64,000 nucleotides of DNA from Pedobacter fastidiosus (lineage in GTDB: Bacteria; Bacteroidota; Bacteroidia; Sphingobacteriales; Sphingobacteriaceae), in assembly GCF_014306625.1 (NCBI RefSeq), contig NZ_JACRYL010000001.1, positions 298,778 through 362,777 on the forward strand, in the 5' to 3' direction. Under the pieces are notes generated by a model. That model worked only from the letters and a program-made list of their open reading frames with translations. It ran no database searches and was not told where the DNA came from. Position numbers and translations under genes: made by a program. Below are positions 46,019 through 54,119 of this stretch, piece by piece. Position 1 is the stretch's first letter, and each line of letters opens with the position of its first letter.

Positions 46019-48010
46019 ATGAAAAAAATATTAACCTTTTTATTGTTGGCATATAGTGGCTTGGCAAGCGCCCAGTTTGTGGTAAATTATAAAAAAGTTG
46101 CCGATACTTATTTTGAAAATAAGGACTACTATGCCGCATCTACCTTTTATAAAAAAGCACTAAAAATTACTGGCGATAGTACCCTTGCTATTTTACCTTA
46201 TGGCAAGGAGCGCAAAACCAATACCGAGGATAAAGTAATTGAAGATTATGAGGGATCTATTTATAATCTGGCAGAATCTAGCCGAATGTATAAAGAGTTT
46301 ACCGAGGCAGAGAAATACTACAGCATTGCGATAACCTTTACCAATACTCGATATAGAAAGGCACTTTTTTGGTATGCAGAAAGCTTAAGAGCAAACCGTA
46401 AATTTAATGAAGCTATAGATGCTTATGAAAAATTTATCCAGAAAAATGGAAGCGATATTTTTGCTAAAGATGCTCAAAAGGCAATTTTATCGAGCAAGTT
46501 TGCCATCGAAGAAATGCGTTTCCCTAGGATGGTTCAGATTAAAAAAATGCCAAATCATGTTAATGGATTGGGCTCTAATTATGCGCCAGTTAGGTTTAAT
46601 AATGAGATTTATTTTACCTCATCAAGACCAATTGCCATTGCTGGGAAAAAGGATATTGTGAAAACGGAAAATGGCCAAATTCAGGTTTCAACCAAGGCAA
46701 ATCCATTTATCAATAATATTTATATAACCAAAAATGCATCTAATGATGGAGAAATTTCGGTTAAAATGATGGGCATCAATCTTCCGAAAGACATGGAAGT
46801 TGCGGCAACATCTTTTAGTCCGGATGGCAATACGGTTTATTTTACCGCATGGCGAGATAAAGAAAAATATTCCATTTACAGTTCGAAAAAGACAGGCGAT
46901 AATTGGACTGACCCCCAGCCTTTGGGTTTACAGGTTAATAGTAAAGACTTTAATGCCATGCAACCTTTTGTAACAGGCGATGGAAAATTCCTGCTTTTCT
47001 CGTCTGATCGAACTGGTGGCTATGGCAAATTCGATCTTTGGTATTGCGCTTTACGCGATGATGGATCTTTAGGACAGGCCGTAAATTTGGGTGAAGCCAT
47101 TAATACAGACGATGATGAAAGAGCGCCTTATTATAATGTAATCACAAAAAAACTTCTATTTAGTACCGATGGAAGAATAGGTTTGGGTGGATTGGATTTC
47201 TTTGAATCGGAAGGGGATTTAATTACTTGGTCGAAACCCAAAAACATGGGCTATCCATTTAATTCTTCAAAAGATGATGTTTATTTTACAGCTTCAGATG
47301 CTGAAGGGAATCGTGGATACATTAGTTCTGACCGTGAATCTTCTTGTTGTTTGGAAATTTTCGAAGTTAAAAAGGAATACTTCTCGGTAAGTGGTTTGCT
47401 TACCGATTGCAAAACGAAAAAACCATTGGCCGATGCCACCGTAATGTTTACTAATTACGAAGGTGATCAAAAAACTATAACCAATGCATCAGGTATGTAC
47501 AGCTTTAAAGTGGATAGAAAAAGACCTATAAAACTTACTTTTTCAAAAGACAGTTATTTCTCTATTACAAAGAATTATCCTTTCGAAGAACTTGCCAAAG
47601 CCGATACATTAATTTATAAAGATTACTGTATTAGTCCATTCAAAATTAATATTCCTATCGTTTTGGATAACGTTTATTACGAATTTAATAGTGCAGATTT
47701 AACGGAGCCATCTAAAAAAGTATTGGATGAATTGGCTACGATTATGGAAGACAATGCAGAAATGGAAATTGAGCTAGGCGCACATACCGATAACGTTGGT
47801 CCTGATGAATACAATCAAGAACTATCCGAAAAGAGAGCAAAATCTTGTGTTGATTACCTTATAACCAAAGGAATTTCTGCTTCTAGGATGACAGCAAAAG
47901 GTTATGGCGAAAAAATGCCGATTGCCCCAAATACTTTTAAAAAGGGTAAAGATAATCCGGAGGGAAGAGCTAAAAATAGAAGAACAGAGTTTAAGGTTAC
48001 AAAAAAATAG
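46019..48010 (+). CDS. PorE-like OmpA-family protein (TPR, PD40 propeller, CRD, OmpA)
   Basis: The 663-residue protein has a signal peptide ('LLAYSGLASAQ'), a TPR region (about 25-160), a WD40/PD40-like beta-propeller ('TSFSPDGNTVYFTAWRDKEK', 'LLFSSDRTGGYGKFDLWY', 'GYISSDRESSCC'), a carboxypeptidase-regulatory-like domain (about 455-530) and a C-terminal OmpA domain ('ELGAHTDNVGPDEYN', 'GRAKNRRTEFKV'). This order is that of PorE (PG1058), which links type IX components to peptidoglycan. It forms a unit with the adhesin and PorP/SprF genes and is followed by a terminator. Confidence 0.92.
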   Translation: MKKILTFLLLAYSGLASAQFVVNYKKVADTYFENKDYYAASTFYKKALKITGDSTLAILPYGKERKTNTEDKVIEDYEGSIYNLAESSRMYKEFTEAEKYYSIAITFTNTRYRKALFWYAESLRANRKFNEAIDAYEKFIQKNGSDIFAKDAQKAILSSKFAIEEMRFPRMVQIKKMPNHVNGLGSNYAPVRFNNEIYFTSSRPIAIAGKKDIVKTENGQIQVSTKANPFINNIYITKNASNDGEISVKMMGINLPKDMEVAATSFSPDGNTVYFTAWRDKEKYSIYSSKKTGDNWTDPQPLGLQVNSKDFNAMQPFVTGDGKFLLFSSDRTGGYGKFDLWYCALRDDGSLGQAVNLGEAINTDDDERAPYYNVITKKLLFSTDGRIGLGGLDFFESEGDLITWSKPKNMGYPFNSSKDDVYFTASDAEGNRGYISSDRESSCCLEIFEVKKEYFSVSGLLTDCKTKKPLADATVMFTNYEGDQKTITNASGMYSFKVDRKRPIKLTFSKDSYFSITKNYPFEELAKADTLIYKDYCISPFKINIPIVLDNVYYEFNSADLTEPSKKVLDELATIMEDNAEMEIELGAHTDNVGPDEYNQELSEKRAKSCVDYLITKGISASRMTAKGYGEKMPIAPNTFKKGKDNPEGRAKNRRTEFKVTKK

Positions 48011-48036
48011 AATTTATTTAGTTTGGATTTGGTTTG

Positions 48037-48064
48037 GCCATTCTCTTTGGAGAATGGCTTTTTT
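48037..48064 (+). terminator. intrinsic terminator
   Basis: GCCATTCTC pairs perfectly with GAGAATGGC around TTTG, followed by six T. It separates the type IX gene set from the dehydratase gene. Confidence 0.92.
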
Positions 48065-48092
48065 GATATCGACAAATAGCAGAATTAAAATT

Positions 48093-48100
48093 AATCTTTG
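48093..48100 (+). promoter_or_regulatory. weak -7-like box before the dehydratase gene
   Basis: AATCTTTG differs from TAnnTTTG at one base and lies 25 bases before the ATG at 48126, just after the preceding terminator. No TTG element at standard spacing is seen. Confidence 0.35.
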
Positions 48101-48125
48101 TAATTTTCGCTGGTCAATCAGATTC

Positions 48126-50930
48126 ATGAAAATAAATATCCACCCAACAGCTATTTTTCGAACGCCAAAATTTTCTTATCAATCTGATATTTCGGCCTGT
48201 TGGGATGAACTTAAAGAAGCAATAGCCATTTCATCAGAAGCTTTTTACGAAACTATAAAAGATGTAAAAGCCGATGAAATTCAACACCTTCCACCAAAAA
48301 TCTTCTTTACGATTTGGAAATATTTTAATCGTGCAAAGTTCCGTTCAACGCCTTATGGCACGTTTGCAAGTTTTAGTGTTTTAAAAGATTCGATTAAATT
48401 CAATGCAGATAAAATTATAATTGAAGAACATCAGCAAGAGCATTCTTTTATCGATTGGCCTCAAAAAAATAATATAGCATTCTCCATTGCCGAATTGCTA
48501 GCCAAAAACTGTTTGTTGTTTAGCAACAGCAGTTATTATCCTACATCCAACAGCCTCAGGTACATTGCCTGTACGGATGGATTATTTGAACTGGCCGAAA
48601 TTGACCAGGATATATTTGTCCAAAAGATTTTAGATGCCTGTTTAAAACCGATTAGCGTAGAAAATCTAATCAAAACAGTCGGTATTGCAGATGATGAACA
48701 TGAATCGTTTTTTATTCTTATTGGAGATATGCACGATCTTCAACTCCTTTTTACCGATCGTGATCCAAACATTTTAGGTGAGGATTATTTTAAAAGAATA
48801 GGCATTTTAGATACAGATTTGCCAAGATATATCATCGCTGAGCGCAAAGCTAAAGCTGGCCAAATAGAGGAACGTTTATTGCAAAATGTTCCAAATCTTG
48901 TTAATTTATTACAGCAAATTATTCCTTACAACGAAAAGGAAGCCATTAAAAAATTTACAACTCGGTTTAAGAAAAAATTTGAACAGAAAGAGGTTTCGTT
49001 ATTAATGGCGCTCGATCCAGAAATGGGCGTGGGGTACGATGAATTGGAACAGGCCGGACAAAGTGATGATTTTGTAGCTCAATTTAGCAATATTAAAAAA
49101 GATCAAACCAAAGATAAAGAAGCTGTAAAATCAGTTTTAGGCGGAGCTTTAAATCAAGAATCATTCAAAAAAGATAAGCCAATTTATTTAAATAAGCTGA
49201 CTTTCAATTTAAACGAAAAACCAACTCAACTGCCCAATACCTTCAGCATGTTAATGTCTGTAAGTGATGATTTGGTCTGTGTAGATCAGGTAGGCGGAAT
49301 TACAGCGAATGGTTTGAGCGGTCGTTTCACAATGGCGAATTCAGAAGTTGAGCATCAAAGTAAATTAATTGCACAGATAGAGCAACAAGCAAATCCAGAT
49401 ATTTTGTTTTTTGATGTAGCCTATATGGTCGAAGCCACGATTGATAACATCAACCGCCGTAAAATAATATATGGTCATCAGCTTTCCATTTTAAATTACG
49501 ATACATCCGAAGAACCATTGTTGCTGAACGATATTATGATTTCTGTTCGGGGTTCTGAAATTGTACTTCGATCTAAAAAATTGAATAAACGCATGGTGCC
49601 AAAAATGGCTTCCGCATATAATTACACGCGTTCAGATCTTTCGATTTTTCGGTTGCTCTGCGATTTACAACATCAAAATATAGCTACAAATCTTACCCTT
49701 TCTTTAGAGTCGTTGTTTCCGGATTTAGACTACTATCCTCGACTTCAATTTCATAATCTCTTGCTTAGTAGAGCAAAATGGCAGGTTAAAAGGGAATCGA
49801 TTTTCCCCTCAAAAAATGAACAGCTCAATGTGAATCAATGCCGTTCTTTTCTTACCGAACTTGGGGTAAGCAAATGCTTTAAAACCGGTGCTTCTGATCA
49901 AACCTTATGTTTCGATTTGGAAAATGATGATGATCTGAATTCATTTATCCAATATATGCAGAAGCAAAAAACTGTTTATTTGGAAGAGGTTTTATTGCCA
50001 GAAAGCAGTATGGTTGTAGATGAAAACGGCAAACCTTACTTGGCGCAGTTTATTTTAAATCTTTATCAAGAAGCGCAAATTTATGCACCATCAACCCTTG
50101 TTGAGTCAACGGATTCCATCGAAGTTACGCAGTATTTTCCGCCTGGAAGTGAGTGGCTTTATTTTGAGATCTATTGCCATCAGCAACGATCGGATGAGAT
50201 GCTTACCGGTGTGATTAATTACTTTTTAGATACCCATCAGGAAGATGTCAAATCGTGGTTTTTTATCCGCTATAATGAAAACGGAAATCATTTAAGGTTG
50301 AGAGTTTTGTTAAACGATGTTGCGAATGGACAGAAGTTAACAGGTGCCTTGTCCAATTATTTGGCAGAAGATTTGAAAGTTGGTTTGGTATCCGATCTTC
50401 AGATTAAAACTTACAAACGAGAAACCCAACGGTATGGAAATGCTTTAATTGCAACAGTAGAAAATCACTTTGGAGTAGATAGCGATTATGTTTTATCGCT
50501 TTTGCAAACACAGTCTGATACTTTTTTAAAGTACAAATTATGTTCGGATGTGGCCGATAAAATCCTGGAATCAGGAATGTTTGATAAAAAGGACTTTGCT
50601 AAAATTATTAAAATGTTCTCCGATTCATTTAACGAAGAACATAAACTTGATGCTGCGGATTTCAAAAAACTGAATGCTCAATATCAGCTATATCGCAAGG
50701 CAGATCTTCCAGAACTTGATGCCCATCAAATAGATAAATTTGATTTATTTACTCAATCTTTCTCAAATATTTTAAAGCAGGCTAGTCCTGATAAAAAGGT
50801 CAGTTTATTTAGCGATTTAATGCACATGCACGTTAATCGTTTATTTAACAAAGATCAACGTACACATGAAATGCTGATGTATTATTACCTTTTAAAAGAT
50901 GTTCAACGTAGAAACGCAATGGCTAATTAA
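48126..50930 (+). CDS. LanB-type lantibiotic dehydratase, full length
   Basis: From ATG 48126 the protein is 934 residues. The N-terminal ~620 residues match the lantibiotic dehydratase glutamylation domain, with 'KFRSTPYGTFASF' at about 71-83, the conserved R-x-TP-[FY]-G region. The C-terminal ~270 residues match the SpaB_C/thiopeptide-type elimination domain: 'SEWLYFEIYC', 'WFFIRYNENGNHLRLRV' and 'YKRETQRYGNALIATVENHF'. Class I dehydratases add Glu from Glu-tRNA to Ser/Thr and eliminate it to form dehydroamino acids. The frame extends 74 codons further upstream through the terminator, so that part is not used. No LanC, protease or exporter is next to it. Its stop overlaps the convergent kinase gene by 8 bases. 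Confidence 0.88.
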   Translation: MKINIHPTAIFRTPKFSYQSDISACWDELKEAIAISSEAFYETIKDVKADEIQHLPPKIFFTIWKYFNRAKFRSTPYGTFASFSVLKDSIKFNADKIIIEEHQQEHSFIDWPQKNNIAFSIAELLAKNCLLFSNSSYYPTSNSLRYIACTDGLFELAEIDQDIFVQKILDACLKPISVENLIKTVGIADDEHESFFILIGDMHDLQLLFTDRDPNILGEDYFKRIGILDTDLPRYIIAERKAKAGQIEERLLQNVPNLVNLLQQIIPYNEKEAIKKFTTRFKKKFEQKEVSLLMALDPEMGVGYDELEQAGQSDDFVAQFSNIKKDQTKDKEAVKSVLGGALNQESFKKDKPIYLNKLTFNLNEKPTQLPNTFSMLMSVSDDLVCVDQVGGITANGLSGRFTMANSEVEHQSKLIAQIEQQANPDILFFDVAYMVEATIDNINRRKIIYGHQLSILNYDTSEEPLLLNDIMISVRGSEIVLRSKKLNKRMVPKMASAYNYTRSDLSIFRLLCDLQHQNIATNLTLSLESLFPDLDYYPRLQFHNLLLSRAKWQVKRESIFPSKNEQLNVNQCRSFLTELGVSKCFKTGASDQTLCFDLENDDDLNSFIQYMQKQKTVYLEEVLLPESSMVVDENGKPYLAQFILNLYQEAQIYAPSTLVESTDSIEVTQYFPPGSEWLYFEIYCHQQRSDEMLTGVINYFLDTHQEDVKSWFFIRYNENGNHLRLRVLLNDVANGQKLTGALSNYLAEDLKVGLVSDLQIKTYKRETQRYGNALIATVENHFGVDSDYVLSLLQTQSDTFLKYKLCSDVADKILESGMFDKKDFAKIIKMFSDSFNEEHKLDAADFKKLNAQYQLYRKADLPELDAHQIDKFDLFTQSFSNILKQASPDKKVSLFSDLMHMHVNRLFNKDQRTHEMLMYYYLLKDVQRRNAMAN

Positions 50931-52041
50931 TATTTAGGTTAGCCATTAAATTAACAACTGTAACATTAATTTCGGTGATATATCTATTCTGTTGATCGGT
51001 ATAATATTTAAATTCGAAATTATCCTTATAGAAATTATTTAGTCGTTTTTCTATGTTCTCTATGCCCACATGGTGGCTTTCAATTTTTTTGCTTTTTACA
51101 TCATTAACCATATTGATTGTTTTAATACTGAGATGGTTGCCGTGATAATCTACCGAAATTATAGCAGGTTGGGTAGAGTGAGCAATATTTCCATGCTTAA
51201 ATATGTTTTCTACAAGGGTAAGCATAATCAATGGCGGAAAGCGAAGTCCAAACAAATCGCCATTAATTTCTAATTCTACATTAAGCAAGTTTGCCGTACG
51301 CAATTTGTGTAGGTTAATTAAGTGTTCAATTTGCTCAATCTCTTCACTTAAAGGAACTAATTCTGATGCCTCTGGACGTTTTAAAGCATATCGCATCATT
51401 TCTGATAAGTTCATAATCGCATCTGCAGCCATTGGAGCTTTCTTGCGGGCATCGTTGTAGATGAAGTTTAAAGTATTAAATAGGAAGTGAGGATTAATCT
51501 GGCTTCTAAGGAAATTATTTTGTGATTGTACCAAATCGTTCTCCAAAGTTTGCTTTTCTATTTGAGTAACGAGACTTTGTCTTTCTAATTGTTCTACCTT
51601 TTTACGCTCTTTAAATGAGGTTACTAAATAAACATAGCCTGTTGAAAATCCTGTATAATAAATTGCTCGGAAAAGGCATGCCATAATAAAATCATGATCT
51701 AAATTCATGGGCCTTGTTGATTTTATAAAACCAAGCTTAATAAAAATTACGCCTAATCCAAAGCTAAAAAGTATATATCCACCAATGATAAAAATGATAA
51801 GCAACGGAATTTTTATGGCTTTAAACCGGGAGGGCTTTCCTTCGAGTATTTTATTCAATAAAAAGGCGTGAGAATAGAATAAAACGATGTTGGTGGTATA
51901 GATTAAGATGTATACACCTACAGGTCTGAATTTACTAGAACTTAAGCCTAAAATAAATACCTCATAAATTATATAAATGCCCCAAATAAAGAAGTGAAGC
52001 CTGTACTGTTTGAAAAAATTGTTAAAAGTAGAAATATTCAT
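50923..52041 (-). CDS. LytS-type sensor histidine kinase
   Basis: The 372-residue protein has four to five membrane helices in the first ~150 residues, a short coiled coil ('VEQLERQSLVTQIEKQTLENDL'-like region) and a His_kinase domain with the H-box 'RSQINPHFLFNTLNFI', followed by a GHKL ATPase part ('LTLVENIFKHG', 'HHVGIENIEKRL'). This is the LytS/YehU-type kinase that pairs with a LytTR regulator. The partner gene at 52986-53729 lies upstream on the same strand but is separated by five small genes on the other strand. The 3' end overlaps the dehydratase 3' end. Confidence 0.92.
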   Translation of the reverse strand: MNISTFNNFFKQYRLHFFIWGIYIIYEVFILGLSSSKFRPVGVYILIYTTNIVLFYSHAFLLNKILEGKPSRFKAIKIPLLIIFIIGGYILFSFGLGVIFIKLGFIKSTRPMNLDHDFIMACLFRAIYYTGFSTGYVYLVTSFKERKKVEQLERQSLVTQIEKQTLENDLVQSQNNFLRSQINPHFLFNTLNFIYNDARKKAPMAADAIMNLSEMMRYALKRPEASELVPLSEEIEQIEHLINLHKLRTANLLNVELEINGDLFGLRFPPLIMLTLVENIFKHGNIAHSTQPAIISVDYHGNHLSIKTINMVNDVKSKKIESHHVGIENIEKRLNNFYKDNFEFKYYTDQQNRYITEINVTVVNLMANLNIN

Positions 52042-52182
52042 TTTATTGCTTTTTATCTATTTTATTAGGGCTTTTATCTCCTAAAACTAGGTGTTTGTGT
52101 AAAAAAATGGTAGTGGTGGTCTGGGAGTTGCACCTTTACATCAGATAACAACAACAACATTAAAATATTAAAATAATTTATC
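52042..52182. promoter_or_regulatory. upstream region of the five-peptide array
   Basis: These 141 bases separate the kinase start (minus) from the first peptide start (plus), so they should hold divergent promoters. A purine-poor segment TGGTAGTGGTGGTCTGGGAG and an ACAACAACAAC run are visible; I see no exact TAnnTTTG box. Confidence 0.35.
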
Positions 52183-52329
52183 ATGAAAGCTCAATACACT
52201 AATAAAATTGCTAAGAAAACTGTTTTTATTTACAAAAGCGTTAAAGAACAAAATAATTTTGTTACCAATCCAATTAGCGATCAAAGCCAGACTGTAATCA
52301 CAAACGCAACCTTTAACGTTAACTTTTAA
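52183..52329 (+). CDS. putative RiPP precursor peptide 1 (48 residues, no Cys)
   Basis: The first of five near-identical small genes. The product has a Lys-rich N-terminal part (MKAQYTNKIAKKTVFIYKS) and a Ser/Thr/Asn/Gln-rich C-terminal half with 'NNFVTNPIS', 'DQSQTVITN' and end 'FNVNF'. There is no cysteine and no double-glycine leader site. Compared with peptide 2, most base changes are at third codon positions (for example AAT/AAC, TTT/TTC, AGC/TCT for Ser), which supports this plus-strand frame. Near the LanB-type dehydratase, it is the best candidate substrate; this is inference. The longest open frame on the opposite strand is a by-product of this array. Confidence 0.75.
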   Translation: MKAQYTNKIAKKTVFIYKSVKEQNNFVTNPISDQSQTVITNATFNVNF

Positions 52330-52341
52330 TCTACTTATATT

Positions 52342-52488
52342 ATGAAAGCTCAATACACTAACAAACTTGCTAAAAAAACTGTATTCGTTTATAAAAGCGT
52401 TAAAGATCAAAATAATTTCGTTACCAATCCAATTTCTGATCAAAGCCAGACTGTAGTCACCAACGCAACTTTTAACATTAACTTCTAA
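52342..52488 (+). CDS. putative RiPP precursor peptide 2 (48 residues, no Cys)
   Basis: Second array member, 12 bases after the first. It differs from peptide 1 at six residues (I/L at 9, I/V at 16, E/D at 22, I/V at 39 and V/I at 45 among them), all conservative. The Ser/Thr set of the C-terminal half (T28, S32, S35, T37, T40, T43) is unchanged. No Cys. Confidence 0.75.
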   Translation: MKAQYTNKLAKKTVFVYKSVKDQNNFVTNPISDQSQTVVTNATFNINF

Positions 52489-52501
52489 GTCGATTTACAT
52501 C

Positions 52502-52645
52502 ATGAAAACTCAAAATATTAAACTTGCCAAAAAAACTATTTTCGTTTATAAAAGCGTTAAAGATCAAAATAACTTCGTTACCAATCCAATTTCTGATCAA
52601 AGCCAAACAGTGGTAACCAACGCAACGTTTAACGTTAATTTCTAA
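52502..52645 (+). CDS. putative RiPP precursor peptide 3 (47 residues, no Cys)
   Basis: Third array member. The N-terminus differs (MKTQNIKLAKKTIFVYKS), one residue shorter, but residues 22-36 ('QNNFVTNPISDQSQT') are the same as in all five copies. Ser/Thr at 12, 18, 27, 31, 34, 36, 39 and 42. The 13-base spacer before it reads AAGTCGATTTACATC minus its first bases, a motif shared with the next spacers. Confidence 0.75.
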   Translation: MKTQNIKLAKKTIFVYKSVKDQNNFVTNPISDQSQTVVTNATFNVNF

Positions 52646-52658
52646 GTCGATTAATATT

Positions 52659-52802
52659 ATGAAAACTCAAAATATCAAACTTGCTAAAAAAACTGTTTTC
52701 GTTTACAAAAGCGTTAAAGATCAAAACAACTTTGTTACCAATCCAATTTCTGATCAAAGCCAGACTGTAATTACCAACGCAACATTTAATCTTAATTTTT
52801 AG
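52659..52802 (+). CDS. putative RiPP precursor peptide 4 (47 residues, no Cys)
   Basis: Fourth array member, 13 bases after the third. It differs from peptide 3 at three residues (I/V at 13, V/I at 38, V/L at 45). It has the same invariant Ser/Thr set and no Cys. The spacer before it contains GTCGATTAATATT. Confidence 0.75.
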   Translation: MKTQNIKLAKKTVFVYKSVKDQNNFVTNPISDQSQTVITNATFNLNF

Positions 52803-52839
52803 AATAATAGAATAATAATAATATATTAGTCGATATATT

Positions 52840-52983
52840 ATGAAAGCTCAATCATCTAAACTGACCAAAAAGACTGTTTTTATTTATAAAAGCGTTAAAG
52901 ATCAAAACAATTTCGTTACCAATCCAATCTCTGATCAAAGTCAGACAATGATCACCAACGCCACTTTCATCTTAAATTTTTAG
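52840..52983 (+). CDS. putative RiPP precursor peptide 5 (47 residues, no Cys)
   Basis: Last and most divergent member (MKAQSSKLTKKTVFIYKS ... SQTMITNATFILNF), 37 bases after the fourth. It adds Ser at 5-6 and Thr at 9 in the N-terminal part, but the C-terminal Ser/Thr set is unchanged and there is no Cys. Its stop lies 2 bases from the stop of the convergent LytTR gene. Confidence 0.74.
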   Translation: MKAQSSKLTKKTVFIYKSVKDQNNFVTNPISDQSQTMITNATFILNF

Positions 52984-52985
52984 TG

Positions 52986-53729
52986 CTACTGACTCCTGTT
53001 AGATTTTAGCAAACTATTCTGAACATAAGCGAAAAAAGCTTCTTTATAACCTTCGCCAATCTGTATCATCTCGTTATTTACCAATCTAATAATATTACCA
53101 TCAACTTTCTTAATTGCCGACTTAGCAACAATGTTTGATTTATTCACACGAATAAAAGCATGAGTCTCTAAAGCTTTCTCAATCTCCTTTAAAGTAAGGT
53201 AGGTAGTATGAGTTTCGCCCTTAGTAATAATCTGAATATAGTTTTGTAATGCTTTGATGTAAAGAATCTCATCAATGGCGATGTTAGAAAACGCATATTT
53301 ATGATCGCCTTTAATGTATAAGGCCGCAACTTGATCTGCATCTTTAGTCGCATTTTTTACATTATTAGCTTCTTTCTTCAAAATTCTGTCTATACCAAGT
53401 GCAAATTTCGCAAACGAGATGGGTTTGAGTAAGTATTGATCTGATTGAACATCAAAAGCTTGAAGAGCATAATCTGGATGAGCTGTTGTAAAAATTAGGT
53501 ATTTGGCTTTTTCCCTAATATTTTTTGCTAATTCTATACCGTTAATACCAGGCATATCAATATCCATAAACAACAAGTCGATTTCATCGTCGGCACTAAT
53601 TTCGGTTAAGGCTTGTATGGGACTAGTAAAGGTTTTGAATAAGTTCAGACCTGGCATTTCTGCTATGTGGTCAGTTAAAACCTCAATCGCATGTTGTTCA
53701 TCGTCAATAACAACGCATTTTAGATTCAT
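52986..53729 (-). CDS. LytTR-type response regulator
   Basis: The 247-residue protein has an N-terminal receiver domain ('VVIDDEQHAIEVL', phospho-Asp in 'LLFMDIDMPGINGIEL', Thr in 'LIFTTAHPDYALQAF', Lys in 'LLKPISF') and a C-terminal LytTR DNA-binding domain ('ALYIKGDHKYAFSNIAIDEILYIKALQNYIQI', 'FIRVNKSNIVAKSAI'). It is the natural partner of the LytS-type kinase downstream on the same strand; the five-peptide array lies between them. It could control the array or the dehydratase; this is inference from position. Confidence 0.92.
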   Translation of the reverse strand: MNLKCVVIDDEQHAIEVLTDHIAEMPGLNLFKTFTSPIQALTEISADDEIDLLFMDIDMPGINGIELAKNIREKAKYLIFTTAHPDYALQAFDVQSDQYLLKPISFAKFALGIDRILKKEANNVKNATKDADQVAALYIKGDHKYAFSNIAIDEILYIKALQNYIQIITKGETHTTYLTLKEIEKALETHAFIRVNKSNIVAKSAIKKVDGNIIRLVNNEMIQIGEGYKEAFFAYVQNSLLKSNRSQ

Positions 53730-54119
53730 GTTTTATATTAATATGTAAGTTTGGAATGATTTTAACGCAAGTTAAATAAAAAAAGAATCTCTTTAACTAG
53801 GTGTTAGAAAAAATCTTAAATCCTTTTTGTCTAATAATCACCACTGTTTCGTGTAATAATCCCTAAGGTTGATGTAAAAAAATAATTGTTGCAATTGATT
53901 TTATTAACCTTTATACTGTTTGCCAAAAACAAATAATTGGATAATTTAAACGACAACGTAAAATTTTTCGATTAAAAACAAACATCTACCTGCCCAATCT
54001 TGTGTAGCCTGTAGAAATAAAATTAAACAGGCCATACAATACTGGGTTCTTTAAAAGTAAATTTTTGGTTTAAAAGCAAATACACATAAGAAACTAGATC
54101 ACCTTAAAAGATAATAATT
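53730..54119. other. intergenic region
   Basis: These 390 AT-rich bases hold no credible gene, RNA gene or clear hairpin. They should contain the promoters of the LytTR gene (minus) and the HsdR-N-type gene (plus), but I see no exact consensus. Confidence 0.4.

Noticed and set aside
47904..48125. N-terminal 74-codon extension of the dehydratase frame
   Set aside because: It overlaps the PorE-like gene and the intrinsic terminator; the family N-terminus starts at the ATG at 48126.
52168..52443. Minus-strand 91-codon open frame across peptides 1-2
   Set aside because: It is the antisense shadow of the tandem peptide genes; codon-position variation supports the plus-strand frames.
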